Below are positions 43,567 to 51,855 of a DNA stretch of 64,000 nucleotides, piece by piece. The stretch comes from Actinomycetales bacterium. Lineage in GTDB: Bacteria > Actinomycetota > Actinomycetes > Mycobacteriales > Micromonosporaceae. The notes beneath the pieces were generated by a model. The model worked only from the letters and a program-made list of their open reading frames with translations, was not told the DNA's origin and searched no databases. The stretch is from assembly GCA_002919305.1 (NCBI GenBank), contig PKFB01000077.1:30651-94650 (forward strand), written 5' to 3'. A program made the position numbers and the translations under genes. Positions within the stretch are counted from its first letter, which is position 1. Each line of letters begins with the position of its first letter.

Positions 43567-45525
43567 TCAGATGTGCCAGCCGAGCAGATTCCAGCTGGCC
43601 AGGTAACCCGACCACGCCACCAGCGTGGCGCAGCCGGCCACGTTAACCGCGCGCGCCAGCCGTCCGCTTCGGCGCCAGCTGTGGAGCGTGGCCCCGGCGG
43701 CGACCGCTGTCAGTCCCAGCGCCCCCAGCGGCACAGCCAGTATCAGCCGGATCCCTCCGGGCATGGGGTAGACGGTCAGGTTCGTGTCCTGGTAGGAGGT
43801 GGCGGCGAGGTAGCCGAACCCGATCGCAAACAGCAACGCCGAGGCCGACGCGCTTCCCAGTGCCCACCGTGGCAGCGCAGGGCCGCGTGGACGGCGCAGC
43901 ACGGCCAGCGCCAGGTTGGTCAGCAGGGCCAACAGGAAACCTCCCGACACCGCCGCCTGAGTCACCGGCGTCCGCCACCAGCCGACCCGGTGCCAGGTCC
44001 ACGCGCCCCGCATCACATAGTCATCGACGAAGACCAGCGGCTCCCCGTCGGGGTCTGCTGATCGGTACACGATCGGGTCTTCGCTGATCCGCTGGTACTC
44101 GACGCCGTTCACGATCAGGGTGTCGCCGTCGCTGGTGGCGGTGATCCGCAGCGCGTTCTGGTTTAGCAGAGTGAGCGGGAGCGCGAGGAAGCTGAACCAA
44201 GGCAGGGCGAGATCATGATAGAGGCCGGCCAGTTCCTCTGACCGTCGAGCCTGATCCACGGCTGTAGCCGTCGGATGCCCGTCAGGGGTGCTGTTCTGCG
44301 GTCTGGGAGGCGCCGCAGGCGGGGATCCCGGCTCCGTCAACAGCTCGAGTACCCGGTCGGTGACGATCCGGGCCAGTTCCAGATCGGTGCCGCTGGTGTG
44401 CGCCAGGAAGAATCCCAGGCCCTCGGTGGGCAGCAGGTATACACGGCTGAGGTAGCCCGGCGCCATGCCGTCCTGATACACCGCCCGGTGGCCACCGGCG
44501 TACCCCTCCACAAAGCCGTAGCTGCGACCCCGACTGTAGGGGTACCCGAACTGCCGGTCGAGGTTGTAGGCGACCCCGGCGGGATCCAGGCCAGCCGCCT
44601 CCGGGTTCAATAACGCCGCCAGGAACCGCCCCATGTCCGTCGCGGTGCTTACCGCATCGCCGCCGGGCCCGATGAGGCTGTAGTACGCGGGGTACCTGGT
44701 CACCTCGTCCCTCGTGACGCGGTACCCGGTGGCGCATCCCCGGGCGGGCCGGTCCGGGGTAGGCAGGTGGGTCCGCTCCATCCCGAGGGGGTCGAGCAGG
44801 ACATGTCGCAGGTAAGAGGCGTAGTCCGTGCCGGCCTGGTGCGCGGCCGCTAACCCCGCCACCGCGTACCCAATCGAGGAGTAGATCAGGTACTGGCCGG
44901 GTTCGGCCACCCGGCGGGGTGGTTGGTCCCGCAGGTACTCCTCCAAGGGCTGATACTCCGCCGCGTCCGCGACGCCGCTGTGGATGATCCGGTGCTCGTA
45001 CCCGGCGGTGTGGGTCAACAGTTCATGGAGTGTGGCGGAGGGCACCTCGACCCGGTCCAGATAGGTGTTGACGTCGACCTGTGGATCGAGGTCACCGGCT
45101 GCGATCGATTGGGCGATCGCCGCGGCGGTCAGCGATTTGGTGATGCTCCCCAGATGGAAGCAGGTGGTGTCGGGATCCACCGGACGCTCGGCGTCCACAT
45201 CGATCACGCCGTACCCCTGTGACAGCACCGGCTCTCCGTCGAGGACCAGGGTGAACACTGCCCCGGGCACGCGTCGCTCCGCCATAAGCTCGGCCAGGAA
45301 GCCATCGAGCTGCGCCAGTGGCGCCGACGGCTCGGCTTGGGCGGATGCGGCAGGGGCGGGATACGTCACGGCTCCCCCGAGAAGCAGACAGGCCGTCACG
45401 AGACCGGTCAGGCGGGCGGTACGGCTGGTCCCCTCACGCGACGTGGTTGGGTTTCGTGACCCGGTTGGGATTTGTCCAGCACACACATGGGTGGGGCCAT
45501 CGGCGCTCCAATGCAGTCGCATCAT
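43567..45525 (-). CDS. Beta-lactamase-family serine hydrolase with C-terminal membrane domain
   Basis: A 652-residue protein. A signal sequence (about 38-63) precedes a class C/penicillin-binding fold with SITK (SxxK nucleophile), a YxN-like IYSSIGYAVAG and a conserved HTAGYEH. It resembles Pab87/EstB-type peptidases or esterases. From about residue 520 there are four membrane helices, so the enzyme is displayed outside the membrane. ATG codons at 45525 and 45522 lie inside a three-copy operator and eight bases after CATAAT, suggesting a leaderless transcript. Divergent from the TetR gene. Substrate unknown. Confidence 0.87.
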   Translation of the reverse strand: MMRLHWSADGPTHVCAGQIPTGSRNPTTSREGTSRTARLTGLVTACLLLGGAVTYPAPAASAQAEPSAPLAQLDGFLAELMAERRVPGAVFTLVLDGEPVLSQGYGVIDVDAERPVDPDTTCFHLGSITKSLTAAAIAQSIAAGDLDPQVDVNTYLDRVEVPSATLHELLTHTAGYEHRIIHSGVADAAEYQPLEEYLRDQPPRRVAEPGQYLIYSSIGYAVAGLAAAHQAGTDYASYLRHVLLDPLGMERTHLPTPDRPARGCATGYRVTRDEVTRYPAYYSLIGPGGDAVSTATDMGRFLAALLNPEAAGLDPAGVAYNLDRQFGYPYSRGRSYGFVEGYAGGHRAVYQDGMAPGYLSRVYLLPTEGLGFFLAHTSGTDLELARIVTDRVLELLTEPGSPPAAPPRPQNSTPDGHPTATAVDQARRSEELAGLYHDLALPWFSFLALPLTLLNQNALRITATSDGDTLIVNGVEYQRISEDPIVYRSADPDGEPLVFVDDYVMRGAWTWHRVGWWRTPVTQAAVSGGFLLALLTNLALAVLRRPRGPALPRWALGSASASALLFAIGFGYLAATSYQDTNLTVYPMPGGIRLILAVPLGALGLTAVAAGATLHSWRRSGRLARAVNVAGCATLVAWSGYLASWNLLGWHI

Positions 45526-45548
45526 GCGATCGCATTATGCAGTCGCAT
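45511..45548. promoter_or_regulatory. Three-copy operator at 13-bp period (TetR target)
   Basis: ATGCAGTCGCAT (45511-45522), ATGCGATCGCAT (45524-45535) and ATGCAGTCGCAT (45537-45548) are separated by single bases. The middle copy is a perfect 12-bp palindrome, and TCATGCGA/TCGCATGA also form an inverted pair. The array covers the probable -10 (CATAAT on the minus strand) and start codon of the serine hydrolase, between it and the divergent TetR gene. Confidence 0.75.
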
Positions 45549-45594
45549 GACAGCATAGCCTAGTGAATCCCCAGCGTCGGTATAGTGCGGACGC

Positions 45595-46269
45595 ATGAAA
45601 CCCACTCCGGACCGCCGCACCCGGGTCATCGAGGCGGTTCTGGCCATCGCGGGGGAACGCGGGCTGGACGAGGTGAGTCTGCGGACCGTCGCCGCTGAAG
45701 CGGGCGTGTCCATGGGGACCGTGCAGTACTACTGCCGCAGCAAGGACGACATGCTGCTGTTGGCTTTTGAACACGTCTCACGGGAGACCCTGCGCCGCGC
45801 GCGGCGCGAGGACCGCCGTGGACTTCCCGCCGGCACCGTGGTTCACCGGGCGGTAGACCAGTTCCTGCCGCGTGGCCCCGCCCGCACCCGCCACGCCCGG
45901 GTGAGTCTGGCCTTCGCTGCCCGCGCCGCGGTCAACCCCCGCTTGGCGGCGGTGCACGCCGCGACCCTCGCCGGGCTACGCAGCACGGTCGCCGCGGTGA
46001 TACGCACCGGTCAGAAGTGCGGCGAGACCCCCTCCTCGCTGGATCCGGACCAGACCGCGGCCCGGTTGGTCGCGCTCCTGGACGGGCTCATCCAACACGT
46101 GCTGGTCGACCCCGCCGGCATGCCGGTCGATCGGGCGCGCGCCATTCTCGATGAGGAACTCGACCGAGTCTTCGACATCACCCGGTGCACCCACCCGTCC
46201 GTGACGGGCGCCCGGTCCCGCACGGCCAAGGTCATTCCGGCAGACGCTGCCGGGGAACCCACCGGCTAA
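45595..46269 (+). CDS. TetR-family transcriptional regulator
   Basis: A 224-residue repressor-type protein. The N-terminal HTH reads VIEAVLAIAGERGLDEVSLR, then TVAAEAGVSMGTVQYYCRSKDDM, typical TetR. The C-terminal helical domain (about 70-200) would bind a ligand, with a basic tail. It likely represses the divergent serine hydrolase through the three-copy operator. TATAGT at 45581-45586 lies nine bases before the ATG, so its transcript may be leaderless. The last 38 bp overlap the convergent RlmA-type gene. Confidence 0.92.
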   Translation: MKPTPDRRTRVIEAVLAIAGERGLDEVSLRTVAAEAGVSMGTVQYYCRSKDDMLLLAFEHVSRETLRRARREDRRGLPAGTVVHRAVDQFLPRGPARTRHARVSLAFAARAAVNPRLAAVHAATLAGLRSTVAAVIRTGQKCGETPSSLDPDQTAARLVALLDGLIQHVLVDPAGMPVDRARAILDEELDRVFDITRCTHPSVTGARSRTAKVIPADAAGEPTG

Positions 46270-47059
46270 TGACGCACGACACGGTCACTTCAAACGGCTC
46301 CGGCAGCGTGTCGATCACGTCCAGGGAGGTGTGCCAGGCGCTGGGCCCCATCCCGATGAGCGCGGCCACTTGAGCCCGGGACAGCCGCAGTCGGCGCTCT
46401 TGGCGGACCCGGCCGGCCGGATCGAACCAGGGATCCAAGGCGTTCGCCAGCCGGGCGTCCTTGTCGGCGTCCACCGACAGCAACCCGGCCGCCGCCACCA
46501 GCTCGGCCAGATGATCGGAGGTGGGGGTCACCACAAGAAGCGCGCCTCCTGGGCGTAACACCCGGTGAAACTCGGCGGGGTTACGGGGCGCGAAAACATT
46601 CAGCACCGCCGCGGCCACCCCGGTCTTGACCGGCAACGGGCGCCAGGCGTCGCAGACCACGGCCGCGGCCCGGGGATGACACCGGGCGGCTCGACGCGCG
46701 GCGGCCTTAGAGCTATCCAGGGCCAGGCCGGGTACGCCCGCCGCCTGCTCCAACAACGCCGCCAGGTAGTAACCGGTGCCGGCGCCGACATCGACCACCG
46801 GCCCCGCCGGCAGATGCTGTGCCTGCCTGATCAGCGCCTCAGCGATCCAGGCGTAGTGCCCTTGCCGCAGAAACGTGTCGCGGGCCTCCACCATCGCAGG
46901 CGTGTCGGCGCTTGGCGCCCGACCGGTCAGCAGGTTCACGTATCCCTGACGGGCGATGTCGAAACGGTGGCCGGCGACGCAGCCCAGGCTCGCCCCAAGT
47001 GTCTCCAGATCGCCCGTACACACCGGGCACCGCAGCCAGGGCACCAGATCCGTCAGCAT
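46232..47059 (-). CDS. RlmA/TlrB-type 23S rRNA (guanine-N1) methyltransferase
   Basis: A 275-residue SAM-dependent methyltransferase. The N-terminal zinc finger is visible as CPVC ... GCVAGHRFDIARQGYVNLL, characteristic of RlmA(I/II)-family enzymes that methylate G745 or G748 of 23S rRNA; TlrB members confer macrolide resistance. Motif I is VVDVGAGTGYYLAAL and NVFAPRNPAEFHRVLRPGG matches the rest of the family. GGAGGACGGG precedes the ATG at 47059. It may be the last gene of the metal-importer unit or independent, as it follows cbiO by 17 bp. A resistance role is only inference. Confidence 0.87.
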   Translation of the reverse strand: MLTDLVPWLRCPVCTGDLETLGASLGCVAGHRFDIARQGYVNLLTGRAPSADTPAMVEARDTFLRQGHYAWIAEALIRQAQHLPAGPVVDVGAGTGYYLAALLEQAAGVPGLALDSSKAAARRAARCHPRAAAVVCDAWRPLPVKTGVAAAVLNVFAPRNPAEFHRVLRPGGALLVVTPTSDHLAELVAAAGLLSVDADKDARLANALDPWFDPAGRVRQERRLRLSRAQVAALIGMGPSAWHTSLDVIDTLPEPFEVTVSCVISRWVPRQRLPE

Positions 47060-47076
47060 CCCGTCCTCCGTCGCCC

Positions 47077-47844
47077 TCACTGCGGGAGCTGGATGGGCGC
47101 GAACCCGTACGGCAGCTCCAGCCGGTGTCGGGCCAGCAGGTCGGTGTCGGCCAGCAGTTGTCGGGTAGGCGCGTCCGCCACGATCCGCCCCTGGTCCATC
47201 ACCACCGACCGGTGACACAGCTCCAGGGCGTAGGGCAGATCGTGGGTGACCATCAGCAGCGTCACCGGCAAGCCACGCAGGATGGTGGCCAGCTCCCGGC
47301 GACTGGCCGGGTCCAAATTGCTCGATGGTTCATCAAGCACCAGAATCTCCGGCCGCATCGCCAGCACGGTTGCCACCGCCACCCGCCGCCGTTGCCCAAA
47401 GGATAGGTGGTGTGGTGCCCGGTCCCGGTACTGGCTCATGCCCACGGCCTCCAAGGCCTCATCGACACGTGCCGCCAACTCGGCGCCCCGCAACCCCAAG
47501 TTGGCCGGGCCGAACGCCACGTCCTCGGCCACCGTCGGCATGAACAGCTGATCGTCGGGATCCTGGAAGACGATCCCTACCCGGCGACGGATCTCGACGT
47601 AGTTCTCCGGCACTACCGGCAAGCCACCCACCCGCACCGAACCCGCCGAGCCGCGCAGGATGCCGTTCAGATGCAGCACCAGGGTGGTCTTACCGGCCCC
47701 GTTGGGTCCCAGCAGGGCGACCCGCTCCCCCTGGGCGATCCGCAGATCCACCCCGGTCAGCGCCTCATGCCCGTCCGGGTAGGTGTACCGTAAGCCGCTC
47801 ACCTCCAGGGATAACGGTGCCGATACCGCGTACCCATCGTCCAT
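47077..47844 (-). CDS. cbiO: ECF transporter ATPase, cobalt/nickel type (CbiO/NikO)
   Basis: A 255-residue ABC ATPase: Walker A GPNGAGKTT, Q-loop FQDPDDQLF, signature LSFGQRRRVAVA, Walker B ILVLDEPSSNLDP and H-loop THDL. FQDPDDQLF is typical of CbiO-like energy-coupling subunits. It drives metal uptake with CbiQ and CbiMN; the unit cbiMNQO runs from 49758 leftward with overlaps or short gaps of up to 7 bp. The Nur-like box upstream suggests nickel is the metal. Confidence 0.93.
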   Translation of the reverse strand: MDDGYAVSAPLSLEVSGLRYTYPDGHEALTGVDLRIAQGERVALLGPNGAGKTTLVLHLNGILRGSAGSVRVGGLPVVPENYVEIRRRVGIVFQDPDDQLFMPTVAEDVAFGPANLGLRGAELAARVDEALEAVGMSQYRDRAPHHLSFGQRRRVAVATVLAMRPEILVLDEPSSNLDPASRRELATILRGLPVTLLMVTHDLPYALELCHRSVVMDQGRIVADAPTRQLLADTDLLARHRLELPYGFAPIQLPQ

Positions 47845-47851
47845 GCGGCCA

Positions 47852-48625
47852 TCATCCTTGAAGCAGCGCCGTCGCCGCGACGAGGGCCGCCGCCACAGGC
47901 AGCGTCAGCGCGGACGCCCACTGCGCCGCACTGGCGCCTCCGGTGTCCAAACGCGGCATCCGGCCGGTGTAGCCCCGGGAGAGCATCGCCAGGTAGACCC
48001 GCTCACCCCGCTCATAGGAACGCAGAAACAGCGAACCTACCCCTGCGGCCAACGCCCGCGCCTGCCACAAAAAGCGCGGGTTGTAGCCCCGGGAGAGCCG
48101 GGCGATCCGCATCCGCCGCGCCTCATCGACCAACACCGCCGTGTAGCGAAGCATGAAGGTGGCGATCTGGATGATCACCGCCGGGCAGCGCAGCCGGTCC
48201 AGGCCGATGATCAGATCCCGCGCGGGCGTGGTGGCCGCCAGCACCAAGGAGGACACCACGCCCAACGTGCCCTTGATCAGGATATTCCAGGCCCCCAGTA
48301 ACCCTTCGACCGACAGCGACAGCCCCAGCCAGGTGACGCGCTCCCCGCCCCCGACCAGCGGGAGCAGCAGCGCGAACACCACGAAGGGCACCTCGATCAG
48401 CGCGCGGCTGGCCAACCATCCGGGCGGGATCCGGGCCAGGGCCGCGACCCCGAGGATGAGCAGGGCATAGCACCCGAAGGCCCAGAACGCGTCCCGCGAC
48501 GTGATGACCACCACGACCGTGTACGCCACCGACGCCACGATCTTGACCTCGGGGGGCAACCGGTGGATCGGCGAGGCGCGGTCCAGGTAGAGCGGATGCG
48601 CGTGTCCAGCTCCCATGCTCATCAC
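47852..48625 (-). CDS. cbiQ: ECF transporter transmembrane subunit CbiQ/NikQ
   Basis: A 257-residue membrane protein with about five hydrophobic segments and the T-unit motifs MLRYTAVLVDEARRMRIARL and ERGERVYLAMLSRGYTG, which contact the ATPase. It begins HAHPLYLDRASPIHRLPPEV, typical of CbiQ. Seven bases before cbiO and six bases after cbiN. Forms the energy-coupling module for the metal importer. Confidence 0.93.
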   Translation of the reverse strand: MMSMGAGHAHPLYLDRASPIHRLPPEVKIVASVAYTVVVVITSRDAFWAFGCYALLILGVAALARIPPGWLASRALIEVPFVVFALLLPLVGGGERVTWLGLSLSVEGLLGAWNILIKGTLGVVSSLVLAATTPARDLIIGLDRLRCPAVIIQIATFMLRYTAVLVDEARRMRIARLSRGYNPRFLWQARALAAGVGSLFLRSYERGERVYLAMLSRGYTGRMPRLDTGGASAAQWASALTLPVAAALVAATALLQG

Positions 48626-48631
48626 CGCTGG

Positions 48632-49039
48632 TCAGCTGCGGGCACCGGTCACACCGGACCGCTCGGGTGAACCGTCCCGCCGCCGCACCAGCCAAAACAG
48701 GCCACCGGCGACCGCGGCGGTCAGCAGGACACCCAGGACACCCGCCAGCCCGGTAGACAGGAAGGAGTTGTCGATCCCGGAGATTCCGTAGTCGGCCAGG
48801 GGCCCGCCGACCTCGTGCTCCCGCTCGGCTTGGGCGATGCACTCCCCGCCGACGATCTCCTCGTTCTCCACCGTGCAGCCGTCCTGGCTCACTCGTTCCA
48901 GGCCGTCCGGCTGTGAGGAGGCGAAGTTACTCACCACCCCGGCCAGCAGCAGGGACAGCAGCAGGCCGGCGAGCAGGAACGCCCGCAGTTTCGCGCGGGG
49001 CCGGTGTCCGCCGACGCCCTGGTGGGGGGAATCAGTCAC
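48632..49039 (-). CDS. cbiN: ECF transporter accessory subunit CbiN/NikN-like (PDGLE domain)
   Basis: A 135-residue protein with two membrane helices (FLLAGLLLSLLLAGVVSNF and GLAGVLGVLLTAAVAGGLFW) flanking an extracytoplasmic loop that begins QPDGLERVSQDG, the PDGLE motif of this family. It assists metal loading of the S-component. Its start overlaps the cbiM stop by four bases. The loop contains two Cys residues (DGCTVENEE and GGECIAQ) not generally expected in CbiN. Confidence 0.88.
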   Translation of the reverse strand: MTDSPHQGVGGHRPRAKLRAFLLAGLLLSLLLAGVVSNFASSQPDGLERVSQDGCTVENEEIVGGECIAQAEREHEVGGPLADYGISGIDNSFLSTGLAGVLGVLLTAAVAGGLFWLVRRRDGSPERSGVTGARS

Positions 49040-49758
49040 GCCGCACCTCCAGCTGAGACGCTTGTGATCGAACCGGGCTGACCGGCCGGGGCGAGCGGAG
49101 CACGACGCAGCGCGTACACCAGGTCGGGCCGGACCCGGGCCACGGTGACCACGGTGGCCGCCGTGATCAGTCCCTCACCAACGCCGATAGCCAGGTGGAC
49201 GCCCACCATCGCGGCCGCGACCCCACCGAGGGAGACGTCGGTGGTGCCACCCAAGGCGTACTGAACGACGAAGCCCAACGCCGCGACCACCACGCTGACC
49301 ACGGACGCCACGAAACTGGTCACCGCCAGACCGGTCAGGGTCCGCGGCAGGATCCGCAACAGCGCGGCGATCAGTAGGTAGCCGGCCGCGGTTCCCAGCA
49401 GGGCCATGTTGGTGATGTTGAGCCCTAGGGCGGTGACGCCTCCGTCAGCGAAGACCAGCGCCTGCACGATCAGCACGATCGACACGCACACCGCACCCAA
49501 CCACGGCCCGACCAGCAGCGCGGCCAGCGTGCCTCCTAACAGATGTCCGCTGACCCCAGGCAGCACCGGGAAGTTCAGCATCTGAACGGCGAAGATGAAG
49601 GCCGCGACGAGCCCTGCCATCGGCGCGAGCCGATCGTCCAGGTCCCGCCGGCCTCGCTGGACGCAGATCACCAGCGCGATGGCCGCCACGGCCATGAACC
49701 CTACCCAGACTGGCGTGTTGAGGATGCCGTTGGAGATATGTAACGCCAGGTGCTCCAT
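49036..49758 (-). CDS. cbiM: ECF transporter metal-binding subunit CbiM/NikM
   Basis: A 240-residue S-component with seven or so membrane helices. The N-terminus MEHLALHISNGILN carries the HIS/D-G motif whose His residues, with the extreme N-terminal amine in homologues, bind Co2+ or Ni2+; here three to four residues precede the usual start. GHLLGGTLAALLVGPWLG is a second conserved block. The ATG at 49758 follows GGGAGG, which favours it over TTG at 49770. First gene of cbiMNQO, behind a Nur-like box at 49810. Confidence 0.92.
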   Translation of the reverse strand: MEHLALHISNGILNTPVWVGFMAVAAIALVICVQRGRRDLDDRLAPMAGLVAAFIFAVQMLNFPVLPGVSGHLLGGTLAALLVGPWLGAVCVSIVLIVQALVFADGGVTALGLNITNMALLGTAAGYLLIAALLRILPRTLTGLAVTSFVASVVSVVVAALGFVVQYALGGTTDVSLGGVAAAMVGVHLAIGVGEGLITAATVVTVARVRPDLVYALRRAPLAPAGQPGSITSVSAGGAA

Positions 49759-49809
49759 GTCGCCTCCCAACCCATGCGCCCATCGTGGTTATTGAGGTGC
49801 GCATGGCTA

Positions 49810-49826
49810 TTGCCAATATATTGCAA
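49810..49826. promoter_or_regulatory. Nur-box-like nickel-responsive operator
   Basis: TTGCCA-ATATA-TTGCAA matches the Streptomyces Nur consensus (tTGCaa-N5-ttGCAA) with one mismatch. It lies 52 bp before cbiM. A second inverted repeat, AGAGCA-GCT-TGCTCT (49826-49840), abuts it. Nur, a Fur-family regulator, represses nickel uptake when nickel is plentiful, so the importer is probably for nickel. Confidence 0.65.
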
Positions 49827-49928
49827 GAGCAGCTTGCTCTCTTGAAGCCGGTGTGTCACTTCGTGCACGACGCCGCGTACCGGTGCCTGAGCGCCTCCCG
49901 CCGCACCACGGCGCCTAAAGTCACAGCC

Positions 49929-50411
49929 ATGACCGAAACCAGCACCGTCCGGCTGTCCCCCGGGGACCCGGCGCCGGACTTCACCCTCACCACCGACTCC
50001 GGCGACACCCTGAGCCTGGCCGACCTGCGGGGCCGACGGGTGATCTTGTACGCCTACCCCGCCGCGATGACGCCGGGATGCACCACCCAGGCCTGTGACT
50101 TTCGCGACTCACTGTCCTCACTGAAGGCGGCCGGGCTGGAGGTGGTAGGGATCTCACCGGACAGCCCGGAGAAGCTCGCGAAGTTCCGCCAGCAGCACAA
50201 CCTAAACTTCCCGCTGCTGTCCGACCCCTCCCGCGAGGTGTTGACCGCGTACGGCGCCTACGGCGAGAAGAAGAACTACGGCCGCACCGTCAAAGGTGTG
50301 ATCCGTTCCACCTTCGTCATCGGCCCAGACGGACGGATCGAGAAGGTGTTCTCCAACGTGAAGGCCACCGGGCACGTCGCCAAGTTGCGCCGCGAACTTG
50401 GCATTGACTGA
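49929..50411 (+). CDS. bcp: Thioredoxin-dependent peroxiredoxin (Bcp/PrxQ)
   Basis: A 160-residue peroxiredoxin reducing hydroperoxides with thioredoxin electrons. The peroxidatic Cys is in MTPGCTTQACDF, which also has the second Cys five residues on as in PrxQ. GDPAPDFTL and FVIGPDGRIEKVF are conserved family blocks. The ATG at 49929 has no clear ribosome-binding sequence and may be leaderless; upstream codons to 49785 look non-coding. Divergent from cbiM. Confidence 0.92.
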   Translation: MTETSTVRLSPGDPAPDFTLTTDSGDTLSLADLRGRRVILYAYPAAMTPGCTTQACDFRDSLSSLKAAGLEVVGISPDSPEKLAKFRQQHNLNFPLLSDPSREVLTAYGAYGEKKNYGRTVKGVIRSTFVIGPDGRIEKVFSNVKATGHVAKLRRELGID

Positions 50412-50457
50412 GACCTCAACCAAAGCGCGGCAGCGAGGGTGGCACAATAGGCGGCCG

Positions 50458-50535
50458 GGGGCCGTAGCCCAACTGGCAGGAGGCACGTGGTTTAGGTCCA
50501 CGACAGTGTGAGTTCGAATCTCACCGGCCCCACCA
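50458..50535 (+). tRNA. tRNA with UAG (Leu) anticodon and short variable loop
   Basis: Cloverleaf drawn by eye: acceptor GGGGCCG/CGGCCCC, a three-pair D stem GCC/GGC with GG in the loop, anticodon stem CGTGG/CCACG with loop TTTAGGT (anticodon TAG at 50493-50495), variable loop of only five bases (ACAGT), T arm GTGAG/CTCAC with TTCGAAT. Discriminator A and CCA are encoded. The anticodon reads CUA leucine codons. Bacterial leucine tRNAs normally have a long variable arm, so this class I body is unusual. Confidence 0.88.
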
Positions 50536-50641
50536 CCTACGCGTGCCCGCTGCGGCGTCCGCGCCCCGCGTACCTCTCCTCCAGAAACGCGGTACGTGGA
50601 GAGCGGACGCCGGGCGACGCCGTCTCGGACGCCGGTTCAGC

Positions 50642-51634
50642 TCACAGCAGTCGTTCGGCGACCAGCTCGAAGGACCTGATCCGGTCCTCGATGTCGTAGA
50701 CCAAAGTGGTGAGCATCAACTCATCGGCCCTGGTACGCCGCTGCAGCTCCTCCAGGCAACGCTGAACCGTCTGGGGTGACCCGATCGCCTGCCCCGCACG
50801 CCGCTCCGCGATGAGCCGTCGCTCGACCTCGGTGTAGGGGTAGGCCGCTGCTTCCTCCGGAGTGGACAGTGGGGCCGGACGCCCCTGCCGTAACCGCAGG
50901 AAGGACAGTCCACTGGGCCCGGCCAGCCACTCGGCTCGTTCATCGGTGTCGGCGCAGATGGTGGTCACCGCCACCATGACGTACGGCTTGTCCAGCCAAC
51001 GGGATGGCCGGAAGTGGCTGCGGTACAACGCCAGCGCCGGCAGGGTGTTCTCGGCGCTGAAGTGATGCGCGAAGGCGAACGGTAACCCCAGCAGCCCGGC
51101 CAGTTGGGCGCTGAACCCGCTGGATCCCAGCAGCCAGATGGCCGGCATCTGTCCGCGTCCGGGGACCGCGGTGATCCCCTGATGGGGATCCTCCCCCGTG
51201 AAGAAGTTGATCAGGTCTGTCAGTTCCCGGGGGAAGTTCTCCGCCGACAGTCCTTCCACGGTGCGGCGTAACGCCAACGCGGTCACCTGATCGGTGCCGG
51301 GGGCGCGGCCGATACCCAGATCGATCCGGCCGGGGTGCAGGGCCTCCAAGGTGCCGAACTGCTCAGCCACCACCAGCGGTGGGTGATTGGGCAGCATCAC
51401 GCCCCCTGATCCCACGCGCAGCGTCGAGGTGACGGCCGCGATGTGGGCGATCAACACGGCGGGGGCGGAGCTGGCGATCGCCGGCATGTTGTGATGCTCG
51501 GCCACCCAGAACCGCCGGTAGCCCAGTTCCTCCACGCGGCGGGCGAGCGTGGTGGTGTGGTGCAGCGCCTCTCCCACGGTGGCGCCGTCGGCCACCGGCG
51601 CCAGGTCCAGTACGGACAGGGGAACGCTCGGCAT
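50642..51634 (-). CDS. LLM-class flavin-dependent oxidoreductase (luciferase-like)
   Basis: A 330-residue TIM-barrel flavoprotein of the bacterial luciferase superfamily, MsnO8-like subgroup: LSVLDLAPV at the N-terminus, GYRRFWVAEHHNMPAIASSA, IRVGSGG-like LRVGSGGVMLPNHPPL, and GRIDLGIGRAPGTD. It uses FMNH2 or F420; the substrate is unknown. The ATG at 51634 follows GAGGTG ten bases upstream, preferred to TTG at 51646. Monocistronic, between the tRNA and rdgB. Confidence 0.9.
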   Translation of the reverse strand: MPSVPLSVLDLAPVADGATVGEALHHTTTLARRVEELGYRRFWVAEHHNMPAIASSAPAVLIAHIAAVTSTLRVGSGGVMLPNHPPLVVAEQFGTLEALHPGRIDLGIGRAPGTDQVTALALRRTVEGLSAENFPRELTDLINFFTGEDPHQGITAVPGRGQMPAIWLLGSSGFSAQLAGLLGLPFAFAHHFSAENTLPALALYRSHFRPSRWLDKPYVMVAVTTICADTDERAEWLAGPSGLSFLRLRQGRPAPLSTPEEAAAYPYTEVERRLIAERRAGQAIGSPQTVQRCLEELQRRTRADELMLTTLVYDIEDRIRSFELVAERLL

Positions 51635-51855
51635 GTCTGTCAACACCTCATTCCAGCCGGGGTCGTCCGTCTCATCCGGGGGACTACGGTTCCGAGCGAT
51701 CAGTGGCTATCTCGCGACCACACCGTGTGGCACACTGTCACCGTCATCGCTTGGGCAGCCGCCCGATCCGGTTGGGATCAGCCGCCTCTCCCAAGGTCCC
51801 ACCGCGGCATACCTCACCCCAGTGTGGCCTGGGTCGGTGAAGCCGCCACCTCGCG

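Noticed and set aside
42602..43615. 337-codon minus-strand frame over the secreted membrane protein
   Set aside because: Gly/Gln/His/Pro-rich composition typical of antisense frames in GC-rich DNA, and the opposite strand has a signal peptide and membrane helices.
49759..49928. Cobalamin riboswitch upstream of cbiM
   Set aside because: The spacer is too short and lacks a B12-box-like sequence; a Nur-like palindrome explains the region better.
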